Shown one piece after another: positions 51,012-59,910 of a stretch of DNA of 64,000 bases; position 1 is the stretch's first letter, and each line of letters begins with the position of its first letter. The notes below the pieces were generated by a model. It made no database searches, was not told where the DNA came from, and was given only the letters and a program-made list of their open reading frames with translations. This stretch comes from Flagellimonas amoyensis (lineage in GTDB: Bacteria > Bacteroidota > Bacteroidia > Flavobacteriales > Flavobacteriaceae), in NCBI RefSeq assembly GCF_003058265.1, contig NZ_QBUK01000003.1:186001-250000 (forward strand). The letters run 5' to 3'. The position numbers and the translations under genes are program-made.

Positions 51012-51081
51012 GGTTAAGGGTTAAGGGTTAAGGGTTAAGGGTTAAGGGTTAAGGGTTAAGGTTTAAGGGTTAAGGTTTAAG
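51012..51081. repeat. Telomere-like heptamer tandem repeat (GGTTAAG)n
   Basis: Ten consecutive 7-bp units from 51012: seven perfect GGTTAAG, then GTTTAAG, GGTTAAG, GTTTAAG, with a degenerate eleventh (GGTTGGG) to 51088. On the minus strand this is (CTTAACC)n ending 6 bases before the ATG of the nucleoid-associated protein gene. Such a short-unit array can gain or lose units by slippage. Confidence 0.9.
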
Positions 51082-51092
51082 GGTTGGGTATG

Positions 51093-51608
51093 TCAATTCC
51101 AGTTTTCGTCAAAATCCATGTCGTCATAGCTGTCGAGGAAATCATCGTCCTCGCCAAAGCTGTCCTCCAAATCACCTTCCTCTGCTTCAAATTTTTTCTC
51201 CGGAGGGGAGTCAGGCAGTTCCCCAAAACTGAACAAAAGATTGGGATAAACTCTTCCGTCTTCATTTTCTACGACATCGGCCAGCTCCACAAAAAAGGTC
51301 CACATGCTGAAGAAATCATACACGTAGATCATTTTTGGGGTTTGCTCGGAGAGCACATCTTCCAGCGTGGTCTCGTTCATCAATCGAACATCAGAACCGT
51401 TATCGCTCATGTCGAAGAGGGCGATTTCCTCATCTTGGTTCCACTCCTCATCGCAGGTGTAGAACGAGGCCATTTCACTTCCACCAAATCCAAAGGCTTG
51501 GGTTATGGCATTGTGGAATTCTTCCAGTGTGTCGTTTTCGTCAATTTCGATATCTCGAAAGATATCTTCCTCAGCATCAAGTATTATCCTGATTTTATAA
51601 ATCATCAA
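51093..51608 (-). CDS. PRiA4b ORF-3/IS1096 passenger TnpR family protein
   Basis: A 171-residue soluble protein of the plasmid pRiA4b ORF-3-like fold, matching YKIRIILDAEEDIFRDIEI at the start, FHNAITQAFGF and the acidic C-terminal tail (GEDDDFLDSYDDMDFDENW). The family is named after a passenger in an insertion element, but chromosomal copies without transposase, as here, are common and of unknown function. Its stop is separated from the tandem repeat array by a few bases; the start may be the second Met (51605). Confidence 0.83.
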   Translation of the reverse strand: MMIYKIRIILDAEEDIFRDIEIDENDTLEEFHNAITQAFGFGGSEMASFYTCDEEWNQDEEIALFDMSDNGSDVRLMNETTLEDVLSEQTPKMIYVYDFFSMWTFFVELADVVENEDGRVYPNLLFSFGELPDSPPEKKFEAEEGDLEDSFGEDDDFLDSYDDMDFDENWN

Positions 51609-51647
51609 AAAAAATTATAGAATGTACAAAGTTACAATAAATACCCC

Positions 51648-52661
51648 TTATTTGGTGAACCGATGCAAGGTAAAGGTCATGGCGGCCAAAAGGAAAAACG
51701 CCCCTATTTGGTGCGCAATGCCCAGCCACAGGGGAACGGCATAGATCAATGTCAACACGCCCAGCACAAATTGCAGGAATACCAATCCCAAAAGGGTTTT
51801 GAGGCCGTTTTCCTGTATCACTGTCCGTTCCACTTTACGGGTGCTGAACCATATCCAAAGGATAAAGCCCACGACAATATAGGCCAGATAGCGGTGCACA
51901 AACTGCACCCCGCTCTTTCCTTCATAAAAGTTTTTGATGACGGGCTGGTGCTCTATATACACGGTTTCGTGCATCAATTTTCCCTCGCTCATCATGGGCC
52001 AGTGGTTGTGGATGAAACCGGCATCCAGACCGGCCACAAAGGCACCCCAGATGATTTGCAGTAGGAGAACGGCAAGTCCGGCCCTGACAAGGTTCCTGAT
52101 TTTTGTATTGACCTCTTTTTTGTTGGGGTATATCAAATCCAAAGCGACCCAAAGGCTATAGGCAAAGGTGACAAAGGCCGTGGTCAAATGGGCGGCGAGC
52201 CGGAAATGGGACACATCTGGGCGGTCCACTAGGCCACTTTTGACCATATACCAGCCCAAAAAACCCTGGAAACCTCCCAAAAAGAGCAGGACAAGGCATT
52301 TTTTGATGGTGGGCCTGTCCAATTTTTTGGTGACCAAAAAATACAGGAAGGGCAGGATAAAAACGATTCCAATGAATCGCCCAATAAATCGGTGCAACCA
52401 CTCCCAAAAATAAATGTCCTTAAAATCCTCCAAATCAAAATGGGAGTTAAGTTTTTGATATTCAGGATATTGCTTGTAAAGTTCAAAAGCTTCTTCCCAA
52501 GCCTGCTCGTTCATCGGAGGCAAGGTCCCATGGATCAATTTGTAATCGGAAATGGAAAGTCCGGAATGGGTGAGCCGGGTAATGCCACCGACGAGGACCA
52601 TTACAAAAATGAGGGCACAGCCCGTCAATAGCCAATAGATTACAGCTTTGTTCTTTTTCAT
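51648..52661 (-). CDS. Heme A synthase (COX15/CtaA family)
   Basis: A 337-residue membrane enzyme converting heme O to heme A for aa3-type cytochrome oxidase. Eight hydrophobic helices are visible, with the conserved histidines in [47 protein letters not shown] and [10 protein letters not shown], which bind the two hemes. The ATG overlaps the stop of the CCA-adding enzyme gene (52658-52661), so the two genes are coupled, an unexpected pairing. The length matches the alpha-proteobacterial COX15 type. Confidence 0.94.
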   Translation of the reverse strand: MKKNKAVIYWLLTGCALIFVMVLVGGITRLTHSGLSISDYKLIHGTLPPMNEQAWEEAFELYKQYPEYQKLNSHFDLEDFKDIYFWEWLHRFIGRFIGIVFILPFLYFLVTKKLDRPTIKKCLVLLFLGGFQGFLGWYMVKSGLVDRPDVSHFRLAAHLTTAFVTFAYSLWVALDLIYPNKKEVNTKIRNLVRAGLAVLLLQIIWGAFVAGLDAGFIHNHWPMMSEGKLMHETVYIEHQPVIKNFYEGKSGVQFVHRYLAYIVVGFILWIWFSTRKVERTVIQENGLKTLLGLVFLQFVLGVLTLIYAVPLWLGIAHQIGAFFLLAAMTFTLHRFTK

Positions 52662-54088
52662 TCCGTATGGACTTTTAAGTTCATTGCTTTGCCCTTTTCC
52701 AGCATAAATTGGTAAGCGGCTTCATATTCGTTGGGAATTTCCCCTTCCAGAATGGCCTCTTTTATGGCATCCTTTATGATGCCGATTTCCTTGGATGGAC
52801 TCAGGTTGAAAGTGGCCATGATCTCTTCACCGGAAACGGGCGGCTGAAAGTTGCGTACATGGTCCCTTTCCTCGACCTCCACTATTTTTTGACGTACAAT
52901 CTGGAAATTGTTCTTGTACTTTTTCTGTTTTTTGGGGTTTTTGGTGGTGATGTCCGCCTCGCAAAGGGTCATCAGGTCATCCACATGGTCCCCGGCATCA
53001 AAGACCAAACGGCGGACCGCGGAATCGGTGACATGGTCCTCGGCCAGGATGATGGGGCGCGAGCTCATCAACACCATTTGTTGCACAAATTTCATTTTCT
53101 CGTTCAAGGGCATCTTCAGCCGCTTGAAGAGTTTGTACACCATCTTTGATCCCACAAATTCATGTCCGTGGAAGGTCCAACCGATTTTTTTGTGGAACTT
53201 TTTGGTAGGGGCCTTGCCAATATCGTGGAGCAGGGCGGCCCAGCGCAACCAAAGGTTGTCCGTGGTTTTGGCAATGTTGTCCACCACTTCCAAAGTGTGC
53301 CAAAAATTGTCCTTATGGCGTTGTCCTTCGACTTCCTCAATACCCTGAAGGGCGATGAGTTCGGGTAGGATATAGGGTAAAAGCTCTGTTTGGAGCATCA
53401 ACTTGAACCCAACGGATGGCTTGCGGGCCATCATTATTTTGTGCAGTTCGTCCACAATACGTTCTTTGGAAACGATTTTGATACGTTCCTTATTTTCCGT
53501 GATGGCCTGAAGAGACCGGAGCTCGATGGCAAATCCCAGTTGGGTGGCAAAACGGATGGCGCGCATCATGCGCAGTGGGTCATCGGAATAGGTAATGCCC
53601 GGCTCCAGTGGGGTCCTGATGGTTTTTTTGTCCAAGTCGGACAATCCATCAAAAGGATCCAACAGTCGTCCAAAGCTGTCCTTGTTCAGCGACAGGGCCA
53701 TGGCGTTGATGGTAAAATCCCTTCGGTTTTGGTCATCTTCCAAGGTGCCGTCCTCCACAATGGGTTTTCGGCTGTCCCTTTGGTAACTTTCTTTGCGCGC
53801 GCCCACAAACTCAAGTTCCATGCCCTGATGTTTGATCATGGCCGTACCAAAATTCTTGAACACGGAGACCTCAGGTTTTCCCTTGAGTTTGGAAGCCACT
53901 TTTTGGGCGAGTTCAATCCCGCTCCCGATGGCCACAATGTCTATGTCCTTCGGGGTGTTTCGTTGTAAAAAATAATCGCGTACATAGCCGCCGATCACAT
54001 AGGAGTCGATTCCAAGTTCATCGGCAGTTGAACCGATCAGCTCAAAAATGGGATGTTGTATGGCTTCTGTATGGAATTCCTTCGTCAT
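52658..54088 (-). CDS. CCA tRNA nucleotidyltransferase with HD domain
   Basis: A 476-residue enzyme that adds or repairs the 3' CCA end of tRNAs. The nucleotidyltransferase head has [23 protein letters not shown] (quoted as GGYVRDYFL and KDIDIVAIG, about 32-56) and [10 protein letters not shown]; the HD domain (about 265-300, [12 protein letters not shown]) probably has phosphatase activity. Its stop overlaps the start of the heme A synthase gene, and the TsaC gene follows upstream with 1 base between the two. Confidence 0.93.
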   Translation of the reverse strand: MTKEFHTEAIQHPIFELIGSTADELGIDSYVIGGYVRDYFLQRNTPKDIDIVAIGSGIELAQKVASKLKGKPEVSVFKNFGTAMIKHQGMELEFVGARKESYQRDSRKPIVEDGTLEDDQNRRDFTINAMALSLNKDSFGRLLDPFDGLSDLDKKTIRTPLEPGITYSDDPLRMMRAIRFATQLGFAIELRSLQAITENKERIKIVSKERIVDELHKIMMARKPSVGFKLMLQTELLPYILPELIALQGIEEVEGQRHKDNFWHTLEVVDNIAKTTDNLWLRWAALLHDIGKAPTKKFHKKIGWTFHGHEFVGSKMVYKLFKRLKMPLNEKMKFVQQMVLMSSRPIILAEDHVTDSAVRRLVFDAGDHVDDLMTLCEADITTKNPKKQKKYKNNFQIVRQKIVEVEERDHVRNFQPPVSGEEIMATFNLSPSKEIGIIKDAIKEAILEGEIPNEYEAAYQFMLEKGKAMNLKVHTE

Positions 54089-54089
54089 G

Positions 54090-54650
54090 CTATTCCCGGA
54101 TTACCTTCACCTGGCCGTCATTGCTCAATTTAATGATGGAGGAAGGGGAAGGGTTTTTGTTTTCGTCCGGCAAATTTACCACATAGTCCACTCCTTTTAA
54201 AATTTCCGGGGCTATATCCTTGAAACGATTTGGGGTGGGTTCCCCGGAGATGTTGGCCGAGGTGGAAACAATGGGTTTTCCAAATTTGTTGATGAGGTAC
54301 TGGCAGAATTTGTCCGATGCGACCCGGATGGCCAATGTGTTGTCTTCGGCAACGAGATTTGGGGCCACACCCTTCGGTTCGTCAAAGACGATGGTGGTAG
54401 GTTTTGTGGCCAGGTCCATAATGTCGTAGGCCACTTCGGGCACCTGTTTCACATGGCGTTCCAGCATCGCTTGGTTGGCGACAAGGCAGATTAGGGCCTT
54501 GCTGTCCTCCCTTTTTTTGAGGGCATATACTTTTTTTACGGCTTCGGGGTCGGAGGCATCACAGCCAATGCCCCACACGGTATCGGTAGGGTAGAGGATA
54601 AGGCCTCCTTCTTTGAGCACTTTGATACAGTTGTTGATTTCTTCGGTCAT
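54090..54650 (-). CDS. Threonylcarbamoyl-AMP synthase (TsaC/YrdC family)
   Basis: A 186-residue enzyme that makes threonylcarbamoyl-AMP, the donor for the t6A37 modification of ANN-decoding tRNAs. The N terminus [20 protein letters not shown] and the later [16 protein letters not shown] are the ATP/bicarbonate and threonine binding signatures. The ATG at 54650 was preferred because the gene upstream ends at 54662. It is followed by the CCA-adding enzyme, so two tRNA-maturation functions share one transcript. Confidence 0.93.
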   Translation of the reverse strand: MTEEINNCIKVLKEGGLILYPTDTVWGIGCDASDPEAVKKVYALKKREDSKALICLVANQAMLERHVKQVPEVAYDIMDLATKPTTIVFDEPKGVAPNLVAEDNTLAIRVASDKFCQYLINKFGKPIVSTSANISGEPTPNRFKDIAPEILKGVDYVVNLPDENKNPSPSSIIKLSNDGQVKVIRE

Positions 54651-54661
54651 GGATAAAAATT

Positions 54662-55732
54662 CTAATGGCTTTCCAAAAAGGTGATATATCTGTTTTTCTG
54701 TTCCACGAAATCCCACTTTTTGGAAACGTATTCTTTTTTATCAATATTCCCAGTGCTTATGCGTTCAAAAACTTCGGATAGTCCATCGGCACCTGTGTAA
54801 AAAAGGGAATGGGATCGCATATCTGGAATATGTTCAAGTCCGGTGGGGGAAATCAGGTTTATTTGGTACCCGAATGCCTGATTGTAGCACCCCATGATCT
54901 TGTATTTGGCGTAATTGTCCCCAACGGAATCCAAGGGAATCAATATATAGTCCGATTTTTGGATGTAATCGTGGAATGTGTCGTTAGCCAAAAAAGCGTC
55001 AAACGTGATAAAATTATCTTGAAGACCAAGGATTTTCATATGGTCCAAAAATTCTTGGCTTTTTGGGTCGTTGGCATTGGTGCTGCCCAATATCAGTATC
55101 TTTAAGTTTGATTTGGTCAGAGCCTTTCGAAGTGCTTCGACCACCAAAAAATAATCCCTTCGGCCAAAATCCAGTTTCCCGGGAATACTGATCCAGATCT
55201 CTCCTTCTGGTTTTGCTGGAGCAGAACTGTCATATGAAGGGAAGAAAATGGGGTAAAAAGCTTGCAATTGAAGGGAACTGTCCTCCAACTTGACGGAATC
55301 CAGCAAAAAATCATTCAGCACGAAGAATTTCTTGATGGCCTTGTTGATGAGTTTTTGAGAAAAGCTGTGGTTTACTTTTTTCAAGTTGTGGAGAATCCCG
55401 AAAAGTTTTGTTTTCCGTTTCAACATATGGCTCAGCAAGATGACTTCCAGTCGGGAACTTGCTGTGTTGAAGATGAGCGTTTCCACTTTTTTCTTTCCCA
55501 GGAACCTGCTCTGACCAAAAATAAAGGCAATGCGGTTGAACAGATTTTTTTGTGATGAACGTTGGTAAATGACCACTTCTTCCGCAAGATGGACATATTC
55601 GGAAGCCCTTTCATGGATTTGTTCGCTGATAATAAGGGTTACCGAATGTCCCGAATCCGTCAAAAACCTGATCTGTGAGTACAGGCATTCGTCATGATAG
55701 GAGTTGAACTCGACAAGGGCTACTTTTCCCAT
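54662..55732 (-). CDS. Glycosyltransferase-like protein (GT-B type, family unclear)
   Basis: A 356-residue protein (ATG at 55732). The fold is probably GT-B: two Rossmann-like halves, with ISIPGKLDFGRRDYFLVVEALRKAL in the second half (quoted as ISIPGKLDFGRRDYF) and the last-domain pattern SDYILIPLDSVGDNYAKYKIMGCYNQAFG around the nucleotide-sugar site. I know no exact family. Together with the GT2, UDP-galactopyranose mutase and galactofuranosyltransferase-like genes nearby it points to surface polysaccharide synthesis. Confidence 0.65.
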   Translation of the reverse strand: MGKVALVEFNSYHDECLYSQIRFLTDSGHSVTLIISEQIHERASEYVHLAEEVVIYQRSSQKNLFNRIAFIFGQSRFLGKKKVETLIFNTASSRLEVILLSHMLKRKTKLFGILHNLKKVNHSFSQKLINKAIKKFFVLNDFLLDSVKLEDSSLQLQAFYPIFFPSYDSSAPAKPEGEIWISIPGKLDFGRRDYFLVVEALRKALTKSNLKILILGSTNANDPKSQEFLDHMKILGLQDNFITFDAFLANDTFHDYIQKSDYILIPLDSVGDNYAKYKIMGCYNQAFGYQINLISPTGLEHIPDMRSHSLFYTGADGLSEVFERISTGNIDKKEYVSKKWDFVEQKNRYITFLESH

Positions 55733-55795
55733 GAACAGGTTTTTTGAAAAGACAGTACTTTTTTGCAAAGTTATCTTTTAAATTACAGACTTTAC

Positions 55796-55803
55796 TATTT
55801 TTG
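55796..55803 (+). promoter_or_regulatory. -7 promoter box for the 55809 glycosyltransferase
   Basis: TATTTTTG fits the consensus but lies only 5 bases before the ATG, so the message would start close to or at the start codon (leaderless or nearly so). Confidence 0.45.
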
Positions 55804-55808
55804 CCTGA

Positions 55809-56642
55809 ATGAGCCACGAAGAACGCGAAGTACCGAAAATATCCGTAATAGTGAGCACCTACAATGCCGAGGAATGGCTAAAAAAGGTGCTTTGGGGATT
55901 CAATTGTCAGATTTTCAAGGACTTTGAAGTGGTGATTGCGGACGATGGCTCGGGGCCTAAGACCAAGGAACTCCTGGAGGAACTTTCCGAAAAGGTGTTC
56001 TACAACATTGTGCATGTGTGGCAGGAGGATGATGGGTTCCAAAAATCAAGGATATTGAACAAGGCCGTGGAGGCCTGCAATGCGGAATATATCATCATGA
56101 CGGATGGGGACTGTATTCCCCGTGAGGATTTTGTGGAGGTGCATTACATCAACAAAGAGGCGGGGTATTTTATTTCGGGCGGGTACTATATGCTGCCGAT
56201 GAACATTTCCAAAATGATCACTTTGGAGGATATTGAAAAGCAAAATTGCTTCAACATCCATTGGTTGATGGATAAGGGCATTCCAAAAACGTTCAAGAAC
56301 AACAAGCTCACTGCGAGCGGTTTCATTTCAAAGTTGTTGAACACCTTCACTCCGACCAATGCCAGTTGGAACGGCCACAATTCATCGGGATGGAAAAAGG
56401 ATATCCTCAATGTGAATGGTTTTGACGAGCGCATGCAATATGGCGGTCAGGATCGGGAATTGGGCGAACGCCTCTTCAATTTTGGGATAAAGTCAAAACA
56501 ACTGCGCTACAGTGCGGTCTGTGTGCACCTAGATCACAAAAGGGGATATAAGACACCGGAGTCCATCGCCAAAAATCAAGCCATACGAAAGGAAACGAGG
56601 TCAAAAAAAGCAGTTTGGACGCATTACGGCATTACCAAATAA
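55809..56642 (+). CDS. Glycosyltransferase, GT2 with C-terminal galactosyltransferase-like domain
   Basis: A 277-residue GT-A enzyme. The GT2 domain starts ISVIVSTYNAEEWLKKVL and has DDGSGPKTKE and the DxD-like ITMTDGDC..(IMTDGDC, about 97-103). The C-terminal region NGFDERMQYGGQDRELGERLF resembles the Glyco_transf_7C extension used by galactosyl- and chondroitin-type transferases. It probably transfers a sugar onto a lipid-linked chain at the inner membrane. Its last 19 bases overlap the end of the convergent GT2 gene. Confidence 0.88.
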   Translation: MSHEEREVPKISVIVSTYNAEEWLKKVLWGFNCQIFKDFEVVIADDGSGPKTKELLEELSEKVFYNIVHVWQEDDGFQKSRILNKAVEACNAEYIIMTDGDCIPREDFVEVHYINKEAGYFISGGYYMLPMNISKMITLEDIEKQNCFNIHWLMDKGIPKTFKNNKLTASGFISKLLNTFTPTNASWNGHNSSGWKKDILNVNGFDERMQYGGQDRELGERLFNFGIKSKQLRYSAVCVHLDHKRGYKTPESIAKNQAIRKETRSKKAVWTHYGITK

Positions 56643-57427
56643 TAGGCCAGCTCGTTCTTTTTTTCCAATCTTTTTAACTCTCTGAACCGTTCAAGAACGC
56701 CAAGGGCATTCAGGTAGCAAATGGTGATTCCCTTTTTGCCGTCCAAAAAGCCCAATCTGATCACGTAGTGGTTAAAGAACTTCCACAATGGTTTTACCGT
56801 CATCAAGAGGTAATTGAAATGTTTTTCCTTGTAAAAATCCTCTTTGGCCTTCAATTGACCGTACTTCAGCATCTTACCTTTGTAGTCCTCGTAGTTTTTA
56901 TAGCAGTAGTGGGTCAGTCGTTGTTTGAGGATGCCAGAAGTTCCCTCTACCTCAAGGGTCTCGTGCACCAACTTTTTATCCGTGAACTGCACCTTGCTCT
57001 TTCGGAAAAGTCTATGGTTTTTATCGGTTTGCCAGCCACTGAAATGTAGAGGTTCATTTTGGAACATAAACTTGCGGTAAAACCAATAGGCCTCTTGGGC
57101 ATTGGGTTTGTTTATGGTCTCCATGATTTCTTTTTGGAGCTTTTCGGTGACCACTTCGTCCGCATCCAGGAATAGGACCCAATCATGGGTCGCTTGCTTG
57201 AGGGTGAACGATTTTTGGGCGGTAAAATTTTCAAACGGATTTTGGATGACAGTCACTTTGGGGTGGTTCATCAAATATTCGTAGGTTCCATCCGTGCTAT
57301 AGGAATCCACAACAAGAATCTCATCGGCAAAGGAAATAGAATCTATACATTTTTCAATGTAGCCCATTTCGTTGTAAGTAATGATGAGTGCTGACAATTT
57401 TTGCTTTGGGGTGCTCAATCCAGCCAT
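56624..57427 (-). CDS. Glycosyltransferase family 2 (LPS core type)
   Basis: A 267-residue GT2 enzyme of the type transferring sugars to the LPS core in Bacteroidota and Proteobacteria: ALIITYNEMGYIEKCIDS, VDSYSTDGTYEYL, the catalytic DADEVVTEKLQ (about 85-95), and FHFSG-like Trp/His segments around residue 130. The C-terminal region contains an amphipathic helix (RFRELKRLEKKNEL). A copy of the ECF-like promoter motif (57581-57611) lies 154 bases upstream of its ATG on the same strand. Confidence 0.88.
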   Translation of the reverse strand: MAGLSTPKQKLSALIITYNEMGYIEKCIDSISFADEILVVDSYSTDGTYEYLMNHPKVTVIQNPFENFTAQKSFTLKQATHDWVLFLDADEVVTEKLQKEIMETINKPNAQEAYWFYRKFMFQNEPLHFSGWQTDKNHRLFRKSKVQFTDKKLVHETLEVEGTSGILKQRLTHYCYKNYEDYKGKMLKYGQLKAKEDFYKEKHFNYLLMTVKPLWKFFNHYVIRLGFLDGKKGITICYLNALGVLERFRELKRLEKKNELAYYLVMP

Positions 57428-57580
57428 ATGATGGGTGCAGGGTTAATGGTTTACAAATCTAATAACAAAAAAAGAGGTGGAAAATTGTTTTCCCGTTTCT
57501 TTTTCTTACAACAACTGACTGCCTCAATACCCTACCATTGGCGTTCCAATTTGTGGGTTCTTGGCGATTCGGTTTCTTTC

Positions 57581-57611
57581 CTTTAGATAGGTTCCCATTG
57601 GGATGGTTGCG
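57581..57611 (-). promoter_or_regulatory. ECF-sigma-like promoter motif, copy 2
   Basis: CGCAACC (57611-57605), exactly 14 bases, then CTATCTAAAG (57590-57581), both blocks identical to copy 1 at 20343-20373. AATACCCTACC-ATTG at 57526-57540 downstream also recurs near copy 1 (20179-20194). It points towards the GT2 gene, although a leader of 154 bases would be long. Confidence 0.5.
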
Positions 57612-57655
57612 TAAGGATGTGGATTTTTTGTCCTATTGTGGATGTAGGAAAGTTC

Positions 57656-58765
57656 TCAAGACACCATTTTCCGTGTTTTGGCCAGTGCGGCACCAATCAC
57701 TTGGTGCATGTCATAGTATCGGTATTCTGCCAATCGGCCCCCAAAAATTGTAGATGTTTCCTGCTCCGCCAATTTTTTGTACATATTGAACAGATCGGTA
57801 TTCTTGGTATCGTTGATGGGATAGTAAGGTTCATTGTCCGAAGAGGCCTCCAACGGATACTCTTTGGTGATCACCGTGGTCTTTTGTTTGCCAAACTCAA
57901 AATGCTTGTGTTCAATGATCCTGGTGTAGGGGATGGAGGCTTCCGTATAATTTACCACGGCATTGCCTTGATAATTGTCCTGATCAAGGGTGGTGTGTTC
58001 AAAATGAAGGCTACGGTATTCCAGTTTTCCATGGCGATAATCAAAATATTCATCGATTTTTCCGGTGAACACCACTTGTTTGGCCAAGCTCTCCAATTTT
58101 TTTCGATCCTTGAAAAAATCAATATTTGTTCGGCATTCAATGCCCTCCAGAAGACCTTCGGTCAATTTGTTGTAGCCGCCTATGGGGATACCTTGGTAAT
58201 CATCGTTGAAATAATTGTTGTCGTACGTGAATCGTAAGGGCAACCTCTTGATGATAAATGCCGGCAGTTCCGATGCCTTTCTGCCCCACTGTTTTTCGGT
58301 ATAGCCCTTGATCAACTTTTCATAGATGTCTTTGCCCACTAGCGAAAGTGCCTGTTCTTCCAAATTGGACGGTATCTTGTCCTTGTATTCCTTGGTCTGT
58401 TCCGTTATGATGGCCTTGGCCTCATCTGGAGTGGAAACACCCCACAATTGGCGAAACGTGTTCATGTTGAACGGGAGATTGTAGAGTTCACCCTCAAAGT
58501 TGGCCAACGGGGAGTTGGTATATCTGTTGAAGGGGACAAAACTGTTCACGTAGTCCCAAATAAACTTGTCGTTGGTGTGGAAAATATGGGCTCCATATTT
58601 GTGCACGTTGATGCCATCCACATCCTCACAATAGGTGTTGCCGCCAAGATGTTCCCTTTTGTCGATCACCAAACATTTTTTTCCCTTTTTGTGAGCTTCA
58701 TGGGCAAAAACGGCACCATACAGTCCAGCACCTACAATCAGAAAATCATATTCGGGTTCACGCAT
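57656..58765 (-). CDS. glf: UDP-galactopyranose mutase
   Basis: A 369-residue flavoenzyme converting UDP-galactopyranose to UDP-galactofuranose in the cytoplasm. The FAD-binding start DFLIVGAGLYGAVFAHEA (about 6-23), GGNTYCEDVDG, and later substrate-binding YTEASIPYTRIIEHKHF with arginine/tyrosine residues are typical. The ATG at 58765 was chosen over the long upstream extension. It is divergent (98 bases apart) from a galactofuranosyltransferase-like gene, so galactofuranose is probably part of the cell-surface polysaccharide. Confidence 0.95.
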   Translation of the reverse strand: MREPEYDFLIVGAGLYGAVFAHEAHKKGKKCLVIDKREHLGGNTYCEDVDGINVHKYGAHIFHTNDKFIWDYVNSFVPFNRYTNSPLANFEGELYNLPFNMNTFRQLWGVSTPDEAKAIITEQTKEYKDKIPSNLEEQALSLVGKDIYEKLIKGYTEKQWGRKASELPAFIIKRLPLRFTYDNNYFNDDYQGIPIGGYNKLTEGLLEGIECRTNIDFFKDRKKLESLAKQVVFTGKIDEYFDYRHGKLEYRSLHFEHTTLDQDNYQGNAVVNYTEASIPYTRIIEHKHFEFGKQKTTVITKEYPLEASSDNEPYYPINDTKNTDLFNMYKKLAEQETSTIFGGRLAEYRYYDMHQVIGAALAKTRKMVS

Positions 58766-58863
58766 GTTGTCCACAATCGTTGGTTTATAATTCAATGGCG
58801 ATTGGCCGCAATTTATGGATTCGAGAAAAGAAAAAAGGATATTTTTGAAAAAAACGAACCAAA

Positions 58864-59904
58864 ATGCAAAACCGAAAACTGTTCTATATCTCCAGAAATT
58901 ACAAGTTTTCCAGAAATGCGGCATCCAAGCCCAAAATGGACTGCGAGGAAGTGCTGTCCAAATCGGGATTCAAGAACCTTGGGTTTCGGCAAAGCAACCA
59001 TCCCAGTTCGGCCATTGGGGCGATCATCAGCTTTTTTGGCATCACTTGGGGATTGATCAGGTTGCCATTTTCATCGGTGCTCTGCATGCAATATCCACTC
59101 AGTAAATTTTTCGGTTACAAGGTGGCCGTGGCCAAACTGAAAGGGTGTAAGGTGATCTTGATCGTCCACGATGTAAAGACGCTCATGGGCAAGAACAGGG
59201 ATGCAGGAAAGGAGATGAAGCGGTTCAACAAGGCCGATGTACTCATTCTGCACAATCAGGTGATGATGCAGTGGTTTGCAGAAAATGGATACAAAGGGAA
59301 AATGGTTCCCTTGTATCTCTTCGATTATCTGTTGGCCGAAGGGCAAGAACTGCCCGAACAATCTTTGGGCCAAGGGAATGAAATTGTTTTTGCAGGGGGG
59401 CTGGGCATGGAAAAAAGTGCCTTCCTCTACCAGTTGGATGAATTGCATCCGAACTTTACCCTCAAACTTTATGGAAACGGTTTTCAAAAGGAGAAAGTAA
59501 AGGAAGGTTCCGCATTGCACTACCAAGGGGTCTTTGCTCCCGATGAGGTCTTGGACCACTTGAAGGGAAACTTTGGCCTAGTATGGAACGGAAATGCCAT
59601 CAGGGAATGTGATGGTGACTTTGGCAAGTACATCCAATACAACAATCCACACAAAACGTCCCTGTATTTATTGGCAGGTCTTCCCATCATCATTTGGGAC
59701 AAAGCGGCCGTTGCCCAAGTGGTGGAACGAGAAAAAATAGGGTTTGCGATTGCCTCCTTGGAGGAATTGTCGGAAAAACTCGCCCAAATCGATGCGACCA
59801 CTTACGACCAAATGGTCGTCAATGTGCATATCATGAGAAACAAGATTGCCAATGGCCACTTTTTACAGGAAGCCGTTACAAATGCCTTGGCGCAGTTGGG
59901 GTAA
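58864..59904 (+). CDS. Galactofuranosyltransferase-like glycosyltransferase
   Basis: A 346-residue GT-B enzyme. The start FYISRNYKFSRNAASKPKMD and the middle KGCKVILIVHDVKTLMG resemble beta-1,6-galactofuranosyltransferases of Gram-positive and Bacteroidota clusters, and NPHKTSLYLLAGLPIIIWDKAAVAQVVE (quoted as KTSLYLLAGLPIIIW) is the donor-site region. No signal peptide, so it acts at the cytoplasmic membrane face. Its divergent neighbour glf would supply UDP-galactofuranose, which supports the assignment. Confidence 0.82.
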   Translation: MQNRKLFYISRNYKFSRNAASKPKMDCEEVLSKSGFKNLGFRQSNHPSSAIGAIISFFGITWGLIRLPFSSVLCMQYPLSKFFGYKVAVAKLKGCKVILIVHDVKTLMGKNRDAGKEMKRFNKADVLILHNQVMMQWFAENGYKGKMVPLYLFDYLLAEGQELPEQSLGQGNEIVFAGGLGMEKSAFLYQLDELHPNFTLKLYGNGFQKEKVKEGSALHYQGVFAPDEVLDHLKGNFGLVWNGNAIRECDGDFGKYIQYNNPHKTSLYLLAGLPIIIWDKAAVAQVVEREKIGFAIASLEELSEKLAQIDATTYDQMVVNVHIMRNKIANGHFLQEAVTNALAQLG

Positions 59905-59910
59905 CGGGTT

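Noticed and set aside
51012..51081. Telomere or chromosome end
   Set aside because: The GGTTAAG array resembles telomeric repeats, but genes continue on both sides without a break, so it is an internal tandem repeat.
51093..51608. Transposon passenger indicating a mobile element
   Set aside because: The family name refers to an insertion element, but there is no transposase or terminal repeat nearby, and chromosomal copies are common.
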